Position numbers and translations under genes: made by a program
Shown: one piece after another, positions 6,074-13,354 of the stretch
Position numbering within the stretch: the first letter of the stretch is position 1
How the letters are laid out: each line of letters opens with the position of its first letter
The notes under the pieces: model-generated
Told to the model about the DNA's origin: nothing
Databases searched by the model: none
The model's input: only the letters and a program-made list of their open reading frames with translations
Source of the DNA: JBQTIQ01 sp052387955
GTDB taxonomy: Bacteria > Actinomycetota > Acidimicrobiia > Acidimicrobiales > JACDCH01
DNA length: 21,518 nt
Assembly: GCA_052387955.1 (NCBI GenBank)
Contig: JBQTIQ010000097.1
Span: 1-21,518 of the forward strand
Reading direction: 5' to 3'

Positions 6074-7795
6074 CTACGGCTTGATGACCAGGGGCTCCTC
6101 GATCAGGTGGGCCCGGGGCTCTTCACCGTCGGGCTCGAACCAGGGCGAGCTCGCGGGGGCGTCGGGGGCAAGGCGCCAGCGCTTCCCGACCCGGTCGATA
6201 CCGACGGGGTACATCGTCAAGCAGCCGTCACCGTCGATGTGGAGACGCAGGAAGTTCTTGTAGTTCTGGTGGTGCAGCGGTGCAAAGGCCTCGTTGTCGT
6301 GCATGCCGAAATGATTGGCCAGCCACAGGTACCCCGAAAGGGCGAAGGTGCTGGCCAATCCCCCGGTCACGACGAGCACGGCGAAGAAGGCCACCGTCGA
6401 GCCGACGCCGGTGCCACCCACGAGTCGCGAGGCAGCCATGATGGCCGCCGCCGAGACCACGATCTGGGCCGCGGAGTAGAGGGTGCCCACCACGCCCCGG
6501 ACCACGAGGTTGGGGGCACTTCGAGCGAAGCTCACCAGCGCCGCGACCAGCCCGACGCCGAAGAGGAGCAACAGGAAGAGCTGGGGGCTGGCCCACGTCC
6601 GGTGCCACAGGTCGCCGGTCCCGATCCCGACGTGGCTGTCGCCGATGTGCAGGCCGAGGAGGAGGGCCACCGCCGCCTGGACAACCCCCCAGGTGAACGC
6701 CAACGGCAGGTTGAAGAACGGGAGCACCCACACCCACTTCCGCAGCCGCCTCGACACGTCGACCGCGGGGTACACGGTCTTGAGGCGATAGCGCGACGGG
6801 CCTTGTGCGCCGGCCTCGGTTATGTACTCGGGTTGATGGTGCGTCGGGTGCATGAAGGCGCCGCCCCCGCCGGCTCGGACCCGGTGCCGGGGGCCGTCCT
6901 CTTCCTCGTAATGGGTGTAGCAGTGCAACCCGCTCTTGAGGTAGAGCACCACTCGGGCGCCGGCGGCCTCGATCACTTCGCGCTCGAGACGGTCGACCGT
7001 GCGGTCGGAGCTGACCTCGGTGCCGTCGGGACCGCTGTCGACCTCGTTGGCCATACACAGGATCACGCGGTCGCCGGCCTCGACCCGGTCGCGGGCAACC
7101 TGTTCGAAGTACCCCAGCTGGGCCTCGTCGAGGAACGCTCCGAACTGGACGTCGATGGCCCACAGCCACCAGCCGTGCGGGAACTGGAGGGCGAAGTAGC
7201 TTCGCCGCTGCCTGGTCTTCCACCCCCCGATGTGGTGCTCGCGGCAGAAGGTGCTGGCGAAGTTGACCAGCCCGTCGTACCAGTCGTGGCTGCCGGGGAT
7301 GGCGAAGAGGTCCGGGCCGTCGTCGTCCGACCACGGCAGGGCCGAGCGGTAGGGACCGAGGAACCGGTCCTCGTACTCGACCCGCGTCGGCACCGGGTAC
7401 ACCTGGTCGCCCCCCATGACCAGCACCTGGCCCCGCTCGGTGGCGATGGTCTCGCCGTCCCATTCGAGATCGAGGCCGGGGGCGGCCAACAGCCGGGCCA
7501 CGGTGTAGGCCGAGTTCCATCCGTCGCCGGTGTCAGCCACGTAGTCGAACCACACATCGGCCTGCTCCGACCAGTCGGCGTCGACCGTCGGCCACAGCCC
7601 CTGCAGTTCACGTCGATCGGCATAGGAGCCGAAGACACCCGACACGACCACCCGCTTGGCCGTGTCCACCAACTGATGGGGGTCGAACCAGCGCACCATG
7701 TGCCGGCGCCGGAACCCGAGCTCGGCCTCGTCTGACGGGCGAGGGGGAGCGCCGGTGGTGTCGGCAGCGCTCGAGGGTTCGGCCATGAGAGGCAT
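6074..7795 (-). CDS. Membrane-anchored metallophosphoesterase family protein
   Basis: A 573-residue protein with a calcineurin-like phosphoesterase domain and a C-terminal membrane region. Metal-site motifs are visible: DTGDGWN at 88-94, GGDQVYP at 128-134 (GDxxY type), GSHDW at 168-172 (for GNHD) and SGLHCYTHY at 288-296 (for the GDxH-type motif). The fourth motif's histidine is not obvious in the region LCMANEVDSG, so activity is not certain. About four hydrophobic segments lie at 365-490, and the polar end has several charged blocks. No signal peptide is seen, so the catalytic part is probably cytoplasmic. The ATG at 7795 has AGGG 6 nt upstream; a second ATG at 7786 lacks one. It is divergent from the WS/DGAT gene (49 bp). 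The substrate is unknown; cyclic nucleotides, phospholipid-linked esters and others are all possible. Confidence 0.8.
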   Translation of the reverse strand: MPLMAEPSSAADTTGAPPRPSDEAELGFRRRHMVRWFDPHQLVDTAKRVVVSGVFGSYADRRELQGLWPTVDADWSEQADVWFDYVADTGDGWNSAYTVARLLAAPGLDLEWDGETIATERGQVLVMGGDQVYPVPTRVEYEDRFLGPYRSALPWSDDDGPDLFAIPGSHDWYDGLVNFASTFCREHHIGGWKTRQRRSYFALQFPHGWWLWAIDVQFGAFLDEAQLGYFEQVARDRVEAGDRVILCMANEVDSGPDGTEVSSDRTVDRLEREVIEAAGARVVLYLKSGLHCYTHYEEEDGPRHRVRAGGGGAFMHPTHHQPEYITEAGAQGPSRYRLKTVYPAVDVSRRLRKWVWVLPFFNLPLAFTWGVVQAAVALLLGLHIGDSHVGIGTGDLWHRTWASPQLFLLLLFGVGLVAALVSFARSAPNLVVRGVVGTLYSAAQIVVSAAAIMAASRLVGGTGVGSTVAFFAVLVVTGGLASTFALSGYLWLANHFGMHDNEAFAPLHHQNYKNFLRLHIDGDGCLTMYPVGIDRVGKRWRLAPDAPASSPWFEPDGEEPRAHLIEEPLVIKP

Positions 7796-7832
7796 TCAAC
7801 ACCCTGAAAGCCGCCCCGGCGCTACCCGCCGA

Positions 7833-7838
7833 TAGCCT
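7833..7838 (+). promoter_or_regulatory. Predicted -10 element of the WS/DGAT gene (TAGCCT)
   Basis: TAGCCT matches TANNNT and ends 6 nt before the GTG start at 7845, so the transcript would begin at the start codon. There is no Shine-Dalgarno. No good -35 element is recognised. Confidence 0.45.
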
Positions 7839-7844
7839 CCGACG

Positions 7845-9296
7845 GTGACCGCCGACGCCTCCTATCTGAGCGACGCCGAGGCCTTGATGTGGCGGCTCGA
7901 CCGCGATCCCGCCCTGTCGTCCACGGTGGCCAACCTCTCCGTGCTCGGGCGGCTCCCCGACGTCGACCGGCTCCGGCACCGCTTGGAGCGCACCAGCCGA
8001 GCCGTGCCCCGCCTGCGCCAGCGGGTCGTACCGGGGTGGTCCCGGCTCACCCCGCCCCGGTGGCAGCTCGACCCCGCCTTCGATCTCGACTACCACCTGC
8101 GCCGCCGGGCCCTGCCCGGGCCGGGGACCGAACGCCAGCTCCTCGACCTCGTGTCGGAGCTGATGTCCGCCCCGTTCGACCGGGCGCGACCCCTGTGGGA
8201 GTTCACCCTGATCGAGGGGCTCGCTGACGGCCGGGCGGCGCTGGTCCAGAAGATGCACCACGCGCTGAGCGACGGCGAGGCGGCGGTGCAGCTGGCCCTG
8301 GAGTACATCGACCTCGAACACGACCAGCCCGAGCGCGACGAGGCCCCCCTCCCGGGCCTACCGGCAGGCGACCACGGCCACGACGGCGTCGTTCCTGCCC
8401 TCTCCGCTGCCGCCCGGCTCAACCAGGCCCGGCTGGCCCGCTTCGGCCGGCGAGCCGTCGCTGCCGCCGGGTCGGGCATGCGCAGGCCTGACCGCCGGGC
8501 TGCGGTGGCGGATGCGGCCCGTAGGGCGACAGCGAGCATCGGCCGGGCCCTGCGGCAGCACCGGGCCGACACCGGGGCGGGCTCGCCCCTGTGGGCAGAG
8601 CGCAATTTTCGTCCCCACCTCGAGGTACTACGGGTGCCGTTCGAAGAGGTGCGCCATGCCTCCAAGGTGCTCGAGTGCACGATCAACGACATCTTCGTCA
8701 CCGCCGTCGTCGGCGCCGCCGGGGCCTACCATCGCGACACCGGCTCCCCGGTGGGCGACCTGGTCATGGCGATGCCTGTGAGCACCCGGGCCGACGGGAA
8801 GGGGGGCGGGAACGCGTTCTCCCTGGTCCGGGTGGCCGTCCCGGCCGGTGAGACCGACCCGCTGGTGCGACTGGCCGCCGTCCGCGACCGGATGGTGGAC
8901 GCCAAGGAGGCCACCGGCAGTCCCTTCGCCCGATTGGCGCAGCTGCTCCCTACCGCAGTGCTCGTACGCCTCGCCCGCCGCCGGGTCCGCGCCGTCGACT
9001 TCACCGCCTCCAACATCGCCGGCGCGCCGTTCGCCCTCTACATGGGGGGCGCCCCGGTCGAGGCCACCTATCCCGTTGGCCCCCTCGGGGGTACGGCGTG
9101 GAACCTCACCATGCTCTCCGTCAACGGGTCGTTCGACATGGGCCTGGTGTTCGACGCCGGCGCCGTCACCGACCCGGCCCGGCTCCGGGCTGGGATCGAG
9201 TCGTCCTTCGCCCAGCTGCTGGCGACGGTCGGTCCTGGCGGGCGTGAGGCCTCGCCGGCTCAGTCAGCGATGAAGACGAGCGAATCGACCCGATGA
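7845..9296 (+). CDS. WS/DGAT family O-acyltransferase (wax ester synthase/diacylglycerol acyltransferase)
   Basis: A 483-residue bifunctional-type acyltransferase that would transfer acyl groups from acyl-CoA to long-chain alcohols or diacylglycerol, giving storage wax esters or triacylglycerol at the membrane. The catalytic HHxxxDG motif is present as HHALSDG at residues 138-144. The second conserved region includes NDIFVTAVVGAAG, VMAMPVSTR, GGNAFSLVRVAVP and the C-terminal SNIAGAPFALYMGGAPV block. PLWEFTLIEGL precedes the active site as in the family. Length is close to the usual 450-480. The last 15 or so residues (after VGPGG) are unlike the family and probably unstructured. The GTG at 7845 is supported by its TAGCCT element. 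The gene converges with era, with 22 bp between the stops and no strong hairpin. The family is common in mycobacteria and related actinobacteria; the in vivo substrate is unknown. Confidence 0.92.
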   Translation: MTADASYLSDAEALMWRLDRDPALSSTVANLSVLGRLPDVDRLRHRLERTSRAVPRLRQRVVPGWSRLTPPRWQLDPAFDLDYHLRRRALPGPGTERQLLDLVSELMSAPFDRARPLWEFTLIEGLADGRAALVQKMHHALSDGEAAVQLALEYIDLEHDQPERDEAPLPGLPAGDHGHDGVVPALSAAARLNQARLARFGRRAVAAAGSGMRRPDRRAAVADAARRATASIGRALRQHRADTGAGSPLWAERNFRPHLEVLRVPFEEVRHASKVLECTINDIFVTAVVGAAGAYHRDTGSPVGDLVMAMPVSTRADGKGGGNAFSLVRVAVPAGETDPLVRLAAVRDRMVDAKEATGSPFARLAQLLPTAVLVRLARRRVRAVDFTASNIAGAPFALYMGGAPVEATYPVGPLGGTAWNLTMLSVNGSFDMGLVFDAGAVTDPARLRAGIESSFAQLLATVGPGGREASPAQSAMKTSESTR

Positions 9297-9318
9297 CCGA
9301 CTGAGGGCCGCCGGACCA

Positions 9319-10173
9319 TCAATACCCCAGCCGTTCGAGGGCCTGGGCCCGGCGCTGCCAGTTCTTGTCGACCTTTACGAACAGCTCGACGTAGGCGCCC
9401 GGCGCCAGTTGTTCCCGCACGGCCGTGCCCACCGCCTTGAGCACTCCCCCACCCTGCCCGATCACGATGCCCTTCTGGGACTCCCGTTCGACCAGGATCT
9501 CCACTCTCACCCGGGGCCAGTCCCACTCGGTGACCCGGGCGGCGATGGAATGGGGCAGCTCATCACGGGCCACCGCGAGCAACTGTTCGCGCACCAGCTC
9601 GGCCACCCAGTGCGCCTCGGGCACGTCACTGACCATGTCCTCGGGGTAGTAGCGAGGGCCTTCGGGCAAACGTTCGACGATGGCGGCGACGAGCGCACCG
9701 ACGCCGGCGCCGGTGCGCGCCGAGACCGGGAAGTACTCGGCCCGGCCCAAGGTGGATGCCGCCTCGAGCTGGGCCAGGACCTGGCCCTGGGTGGCAGCAT
9801 CGATCTTGTTGACCACCACCAGCGCCTCGGCTGGCACCCGCTCGGCGACGAAACGGTCGCCCCGGCCGAGGGGTTGGGTGGCGTCGATCACCAGGCACAC
9901 CACGTCGACGCCGGCGATGGACGACGATGCGGTGTGGTTGAGCCGCTCCCCCAGCAGCGTGCGGGGTTTGTGGATCCCCGGGGTGTCTACGAAGATCACC
10001 TGGGCATCGTCCTCGCCGGCGGGACCGGGACGGTTGAACACGCCGTGGATGCGGTTGCGGGTGGTCTGGGGCTTGTCCGACACGATCGTGACCTTGCGCC
10101 CGAGCACGTGGTTGACCAGCGTCGACTTGCCCACGTTGGGCCGCCCCACGAGCGTGCAGAAACCCGACCTCAT
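9319..10173 (-). CDS. era: GTPase Era
   Basis: Era is a small GTPase that binds the 3' end of 16S rRNA and helps 30S ribosome assembly. The protein has 284 residues. G1 is GRPNVGKS at 10-17, the switch I block SDKPQTTRNRI is at 32-42, G3 is DTPG at 63-66, G4 is NKID at 122-125 and G5 is SART near 151. The C-terminal KH domain is visible as ERESQKGIVIGQGGGVLKAVG (roughly 229-249), followed by the conserved LFVKVDKNWQ. The ATG at 10173 overlaps the stop of the CNNM/CBS gene by 4 bases (ATGA), so the two are probably translationally coupled. It is the last gene of the phoH-ybeY-CNNM/CBS-era run, a neighbourhood known in many actinobacteria and fitting its link to 16S rRNA maturation with YbeY. 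The long open frame upstream of 10173 is an antiparallel-free shadow of the CNNM gene in another frame. Confidence 0.97.
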   Translation of the reverse strand: MRSGFCTLVGRPNVGKSTLVNHVLGRKVTIVSDKPQTTRNRIHGVFNRPGPAGEDDAQVIFVDTPGIHKPRTLLGERLNHTASSSIAGVDVVCLVIDATQPLGRGDRFVAERVPAEALVVVNKIDAATQGQVLAQLEAASTLGRAEYFPVSARTGAGVGALVAAIVERLPEGPRYYPEDMVSDVPEAHWVAELVREQLLAVARDELPHSIAARVTEWDWPRVRVEILVERESQKGIVIGQGGGVLKAVGTAVREQLAPGAYVELFVKVDKNWQRRAQALERLGY

Positions 10174-11441
10174 CCCGGCGCTCCCGGTGTGGGCGGGGCC
10201 CGGGTGATGAGCACCCGGTCGATGCGCCGGCCCTGCATCGTCTCGGCCTGCAGGCGGTGGCCGTCGACCTCGGCGGTCTCGCCGGCGACGGGGACGTGCC
10301 CGAGGATCCCGATGAGCAGCCCGCCGATCGAATCCCAGTCGCCCTCGGGCAGCGAGAGCCCCAGCCGCTCGTTGAGGTCGTCGATGTTCATGCGGGCCGT
10401 GACCCGCACGTCGCCCGACGCCAGCTCCTCGATGGCGCCTTCCTCCTCGTCGTACTCGTCGACGATCTCGCCCACCAGCTCCTCGAGCAGGTCCTCCATC
10501 GTGACCAGCCCGGCGGTACCGCCGTACTCGTCGACCACGACCGCCAGGTGGTTGCGCTGTGCCTGCATCTCCCGCAACAGCGACGCCAGCTTCTTGGTCT
10601 CGGGGACGAACCGTGCCTCGCGCATGACGGCCCGGACCGGGTCGTCGGCCTTGTGGTCGCGTTCGGCCCTCATGAGGTCCTTGGCGTAGGCGACGCCGAC
10701 GATGTCGTCGATGCCTTCCCCGGAGACGGGGACGCGGGAGTAGCCGTTGAGGATGGCCACCTCCATGACATCGCCGACCCGGAAGTCGGCCGGCACCGTG
10801 ATCATGTCGGGCCTCGGCACCATCACCTCCCGCACGATGGTGTCGCCGAACTCGATGGTGTTCTCGATGAGCTGGCGCTCGTCGGCGTCGATGGTGGCGT
10901 CGTCGACGGCCACGCCGGCCAGGGCAAGCAGCTCTTCCTCCGACACGCTCATGCCCTCGTGGCGGCCCCGACCGGGAAGGATCACGTTGGCCGTGCCCAC
11001 CAGGAGCCGGGTGACCCACCGCAACGGGGCCACCGCGGCGATGGCCCGGGCCAGCGGGGTGATCGCCAACGCCGCCCGGTCGGCGGCCAGCAGGGCGTAG
11101 GTCTTCGGTACCGCCTCGGCCAGCACGAACAACAGCACCAACTCGACGACGAAGGCGACGAGCACACCGCCCGCGCCCCAACGGTCCCAGGAGACGACGG
11201 CGACGATGGTGGCCGCCGCCAGGTGGCAGGTCAGCAACACGAACAGGATCGGGTTGAGCACCCGTTCGCGTCGGTCGAGCAGGTTCAACAGCGCCGGCGC
11301 CCGTTTCTGGCCGGCGTCCTGGAGCGCGACGGCCCGCGCCCGACCGAGATGGGTGAGGCTGGTCTCGGCCACGGCCAGGACCGCGGCCACCATCAGCAGG
11401 GCGAAGAAGGCGACCCCGCCGAGCAGGACCGGTGAGACCAT
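10170..11441 (-). CDS. CNNM/CorC-HlyC family membrane protein with CBS pair
   Basis: A 423-residue membrane protein of the CNNM (DUF21) plus CBS plus CorC/HlyC family, implicated in magnesium or other divalent cation homeostasis. The DUF21 region (residues 1-155) has four hydrophobic segments near 4-26, 62-84, 92-112 and 124-150 and contains LAEAVPKTYAL at 107-117, the family's conserved acidic-Pro-Lys motif. Two CBS domains follow at about 205-265 and 270-330, where nucleotides usually bind. The CorC/HlyC transporter-associated domain lies at about 338-415 and ends TMQGRRIDRVLI. I chose the ATG at 11441, which has AGGA 7 nt upstream. An upstream in-frame start would lie in the dispersed hairpin repeat. 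It lies between ybeY and era. The old 'hemolysin' label is not supported as a function. Confidence 0.93.
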   Translation of the reverse strand: MVSPVLLGGVAFFALLMVAAVLAVAETSLTHLGRARAVALQDAGQKRAPALLNLLDRRERVLNPILFVLLTCHLAAATIVAVVSWDRWGAGGVLVAFVVELVLLFVLAEAVPKTYALLAADRAALAITPLARAIAAVAPLRWVTRLLVGTANVILPGRGRHEGMSVSEEELLALAGVAVDDATIDADERQLIENTIEFGDTIVREVMVPRPDMITVPADFRVGDVMEVAILNGYSRVPVSGEGIDDIVGVAYAKDLMRAERDHKADDPVRAVMREARFVPETKKLASLLREMQAQRNHLAVVVDEYGGTAGLVTMEDLLEELVGEIVDEYDEEEGAIEELASGDVRVTARMNIDDLNERLGLSLPEGDWDSIGGLLIGILGHVPVAGETAEVDGHRLQAETMQGRRIDRVLITRAPPTPGAPG

Positions 11442-11451
11442 CAGTTCATCC

Positions 11452-11480
11452 TGTGGGGCTGCGCCCCACACCCGTCGCCG
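11452..11480 (-). repeat. Hairpin repeat, copy 2 (before the CNNM/CBS gene)
   Basis: TGTGGGGC and GCCCCACA form a perfect 8-bp stem with a 3-nt TGC loop at 11452-11470. The flank ACCCGTCGCCG follows. It matches copy 1 (before recO) at nearly every position and has the same orientation, just upstream of the CNNM start codon and its ribosome-binding site. Confidence 0.6.
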
Positions 11481-11494
11481 CCGCCGGCGGCTCG

Positions 11495-11555
11495 TGGGGG
11501 GACCGCGGTCACTGGTCCACCATCGCTTGCGCTCCCCACCCGTGACCGGTCGACC
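11495..11555. other. ybeY-CNNM intergenic spacer with inverted repeat
   Basis: The 177-bp gap between ybeY and the CNNM gene holds no credible gene. Besides the hairpin repeat it contains GGTCAC (near 11507) and GTGACC (near 11541) as arms of a long-loop inverted repeat. The loop includes CATCGCTTGCGCTCC, which resembles the loop of the uppS hairpin (TTGCTTCGCTC). This similarity hints that both gaps carry related spacer sequence. Confidence 0.35.
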
Positions 11556-11618
11556 GGGCGAGCGCCCGCGAGCCGGGCGACGATGGGGACCGAGGGCGCA
11601 GCCCGCGAGCTCGAACGG

Positions 11619-12209
11619 TCACGGGGCCGACCGATGGAACCGTTCGAGCAACGACCGTTCCTTCGCTTGCATGGCGGCCTCCTCCTCAGCATCGGCATGG
11701 TCCATTCCGAGGATGTGCAGCACGCCGTGAACGGTGAGCAGGGCCATCTCGTCGTCGAGAGCGCGGGCGCGGCCCGCCGCATTGGCGGCGGCGACCGACG
11801 GGCAGATCACGATGTCCCCCAGCAGGAGCGGGACGTCGCCCGGCTCGCCCCGGCCCGTGGCCGGCCCGGTCGTCCCCGAATCGGGCCACCGGCCCACGCC
11901 GGCGACATCGTCCTCGAGCGGGAAGGCGAGCACGTCGGTCGGCCCTTCGGCCCCCATGAACTGGCGGTTGAGCTCAGCGATGGTCGTCTCGTCGACGAAG
12001 AGCAACGACAGCTCGGCCGCTCCCCGGATGCCCTCGGTGTCGAGCACCTGGCGGGCCAGCAGCGCCCAGCGGGCCGGGTCGATCGGGGTGGTGCTCTGCT
12101 CATCGGCGGCGAAGACCTCCAGGGTCCCCTCGTCGGGGAGCCGGCGACGTCTGGACATCATCGGAAGCGGTATGGCATCGCCGCCATCGGCCGGCTCCGG
12201 GCCGCTCAC
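11619..12209 (-). CDS. ybeY: Endoribonuclease YbeY (rRNA maturation factor)
   Basis: YbeY is a zinc-dependent single-strand endoribonuclease used in 16S rRNA 3'-end processing and ribosome quality control. The hallmark HGVLHILGMDH is at residues 161-171, with the three zinc-binding histidines at 161, 165 and 171. Upstream are ELSLLFVDETTIAELN (near 66-81) and GPTDVLAFP (near 89-97). The protein has 196 residues from the GTG at 12209, about 28 more than the family core at the N-terminus. A start at ATG 12161 would shorten this extension to about 12. I favour the GTG because a 22-codon ORF from the phoH stop ends in a TGA overlapping it (GTGA). A Gly/Pro-rich insert at about 104-127 is unusual but does not touch the active site. 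It lies between phoH and the CNNM/CBS gene. Confidence 0.92.
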   Translation of the reverse strand: MSGPEPADGGDAIPLPMMSRRRRLPDEGTLEVFAADEQSTTPIDPARWALLARQVLDTEGIRGAAELSLLFVDETTIAELNRQFMGAEGPTDVLAFPLEDDVAGVGRWPDSGTTGPATGRGEPGDVPLLLGDIVICPSVAAANAAGRARALDDEMALLTVHGVLHILGMDHADAEEEAAMQAKERSLLERFHRSAP

Positions 12210-12274
12210 CGTGGCCCCACGGGGGCCGTCAGGCCGGGTGACCGGGCCGTCAGGCCGGGTGACCGGGCCCTCAT
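12206..12274 (-). CDS. Possible 22-codon coupling ORF between phoH and ybeY
   Basis: An ATG at 12274 overlaps the phoH stop (ATGA). The frame runs 22 codons and ends in a TGA that overlaps the ybeY GTG start (GTGA). It encodes the heptad RSPGLTA twice because of the 21-bp duplication. No family is recognised and the peptide probably has no function of its own. Its value may be to carry ribosomes from phoH to ybeY, whose start is enclosed by a CCGTGG/CCACGG hairpin. Chance is possible for so short an ORF. Confidence 0.3.
   Translation of the reverse strand: MRARSPGLTARSPGLTAPVGPR
12209..12222 (-). promoter_or_regulatory. Hairpin just before the ybeY start
   Basis: CCGTGG and CCACGG form a perfect 6-bp stem with a 2-nt center, touching the proposed ybeY GTG at 12209. 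In the mRNA this would occlude the start, consistent with translation being opened by ribosomes arriving from upstream. A 2-nt loop is tight, so the end pairs may open. Confidence 0.35.
12223..12264. repeat. Perfect 21-bp tandem duplication in the phoH-ybeY gap
   Basis: The 21-bp unit at 12223-12243 is repeated without change at 12244-12264, and five bases of a third unit follow. Because 21 is a multiple of three, reading frames through the gap are preserved. The unit holds GGTGACC and paired GGCC blocks. Slippage during replication is the likely origin, so copy number may vary between strains. Confidence 0.85.
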
Positions 12275-13212
12275 CGTGAGGCCTCGTGCTTCTCGTAGGC
12301 GTCGACGATGTCCTGCACGATGCGATGGCGGATCACGTCCCGGCTGGTGAGGTGCACCCACACCAGGCCGTTGATGCCGGACAGGATCGGCTCCAACCCG
12401 GCGAGCCCGCTGCGCCCGCCGGCCACGTCGACCTGGGTGACGTCGCCGGTGACGACGGCTTTGGAGCCGAAGCCGATCCGGGTCAGGAACATCTTCATCT
12501 GCTCCGGCGTGGTGTTCTGGGCCTCGTCGCAGATGATGAAGCTGCGGTTGAGGGTCCGGCCCCGCATGAAGGCCAGCGGGGCGACCTCGACGGTGCCGCG
12601 CTCGAGCAGGCGCTGGGCGCCGTCGAGTTCGACGATGTCGTAGAGGGCGTCGTAGAGAGGCCGCAGGTAGGGGTCGACCTTGGCCATGATGTCGCCCGGG
12701 AGGAACCCGAGCCGCTCGCCGGCCTCGACGGCCGGACGGGTCAGGATGATCCGGTCGACCTGCTTGGCCTGCAGCGCCTGCACCGCCATGGCGACCGCCA
12801 GCCAGCTCTTCCCGGTACCGGCCGGGCCGATGCCGAAGGTGATGACGTTGTCGCGGATGGCGTCGATGTAGTGCTTCTGGCCGGTCGTCTTGGGCCGCAC
12901 CGCCCCACCCCGGGCGGCCCGGATGATCTCGGACGACAGCACCTCGCTGGGCCGCTCGTCGGCCTTGACCATGTCGATGGTGCGCAGCACCGCGCCGGTT
13001 TCGAGACGGATGCCTTGTTCGAGCAGGACGATCATCTCCTCGAACAGGCGGCCGGCCCGGCCGGCGTCCTCGCTGCGGCCGTCCACCGTGATCTCGTTCC
13101 CCCGCACGTGGATGTCGACGTCGGGGAAGGCGGCCTCGACCAGCCGCAGGTACTCGTCGCGCTCGCCGAGCAGACCGACCATGAGGTTGTTGCCGGGCAC
13201 CGAGATCTTCAT
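12271..13212 (-). CDS. PhoH family ATPase (PhoH/YbeZ)
   Basis: A PhoH-like P-loop ATPase of 313 residues, of the YbeZ type that commonly precedes ybeY and is thought to act with it in RNA metabolism as a helicase-like partner. A KH-like N-terminal domain (residues about 1-100) is followed by KTTGQKHYIDAI near 108-119. Walker A is GPAGTGKS at 129-136 and Walker B is FIICDEAQN at about 225-233, then MFLTRIGFGSKAVVTGD near 241-257. The C-terminus is SRDVIRHRIVQDIVDAYE. The ATG at 13212 gives the typical MKISVPGNN start. A GTG at 13245 would add 11 residues. Neither has a strong Shine-Dalgarno. The stop overlaps the ATG of the 22-codon ORF leading to ybeY. It is divergent from the 13355 gene. The old 'phosphate starvation-inducible' name describes E. 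coli PhoH, not a demonstrated role here. Confidence 0.94.
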   Translation of the reverse strand: MKISVPGNNLMVGLLGERDEYLRLVEAAFPDVDIHVRGNEITVDGRSEDAGRAGRLFEEMIVLLEQGIRLETGAVLRTIDMVKADERPSEVLSSEIIRAARGGAVRPKTTGQKHYIDAIRDNVITFGIGPAGTGKSWLAVAMAVQALQAKQVDRIILTRPAVEAGERLGFLPGDIMAKVDPYLRPLYDALYDIVELDGAQRLLERGTVEVAPLAFMRGRTLNRSFIICDEAQNTTPEQMKMFLTRIGFGSKAVVTGDVTQVDVAGGRSGLAGLEPILSGINGLVWVHLTSRDVIRHRIVQDIVDAYEKHEASR

Positions 13213-13281
13213 CCGACGCTGCGCACCGGGAAGCGGAGCGAGCACGATGGGCCGACCGGGCCAGCGCCAGGTCGCCGGGAG

Positions 13282-13309
13282 GCAATGGGTGTGCGGCGCC
13301 GTCCCACAG
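13282..13309 (-). repeat. Hairpin repeat, diverged copy 3 (upstream of phoH)
   Basis: On the minus strand GGCAATGGGTGTG and the following bases align with copies 1 and 2 at about 22 of 28 positions. The stem is imperfect because several paired bases differ. It again lies upstream of a minus-strand gene in the same orientation, about 70 bp before the phoH start. Confidence 0.4.
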
Positions 13310-13319
13310 AGGCACGAAT

Positions 13320-13333
13320 CGAGCTCAAGCTCG
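13320..13333. promoter_or_regulatory. 14-bp inverted repeat in the phoH / 13355-gene divergent region
   Basis: CGAGCT and AGCTCG form a perfect inverted repeat with a 2-bp center. It lies just beside the overlapping -10 elements and over the start region of the predicted minus-strand transcript. It could be an operator shared by both divergent genes; no regulator is identified. Confidence 0.4.
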
Positions 13334-13337
13334 GCTC

Positions 13338-13347
13338 AGCGTACTCT
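13338..13347. promoter_or_regulatory. Overlapping divergent -10 elements (phoH / 13355 gene)
   Basis: AGCGTACTCT contains TACTCT on the plus strand (13342-13347) and TACGCT on the minus strand (13343-13338), and both match TANNNT. The plus element ends 7 nt before the GTG at 13355, so that transcript would be leaderless. The minus element would give a leader of more than 100 nt for phoH that includes hairpin repeat copy 3. Confidence 0.45.
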
Positions 13348-13354
13348 CCGGCCG

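Noticed and set aside
9319..11181. A long minus-strand frame running into era from upstream.
   Set aside because: The upstream half is a shifted frame of the CNNM/CBS gene. era begins at 10173 with an ATGA overlap.
12223..12264. The tandem repeat as a CRISPR or VNTR array.
   Set aside because: Only two perfect units and a 5-base start of a third, with no spacers.
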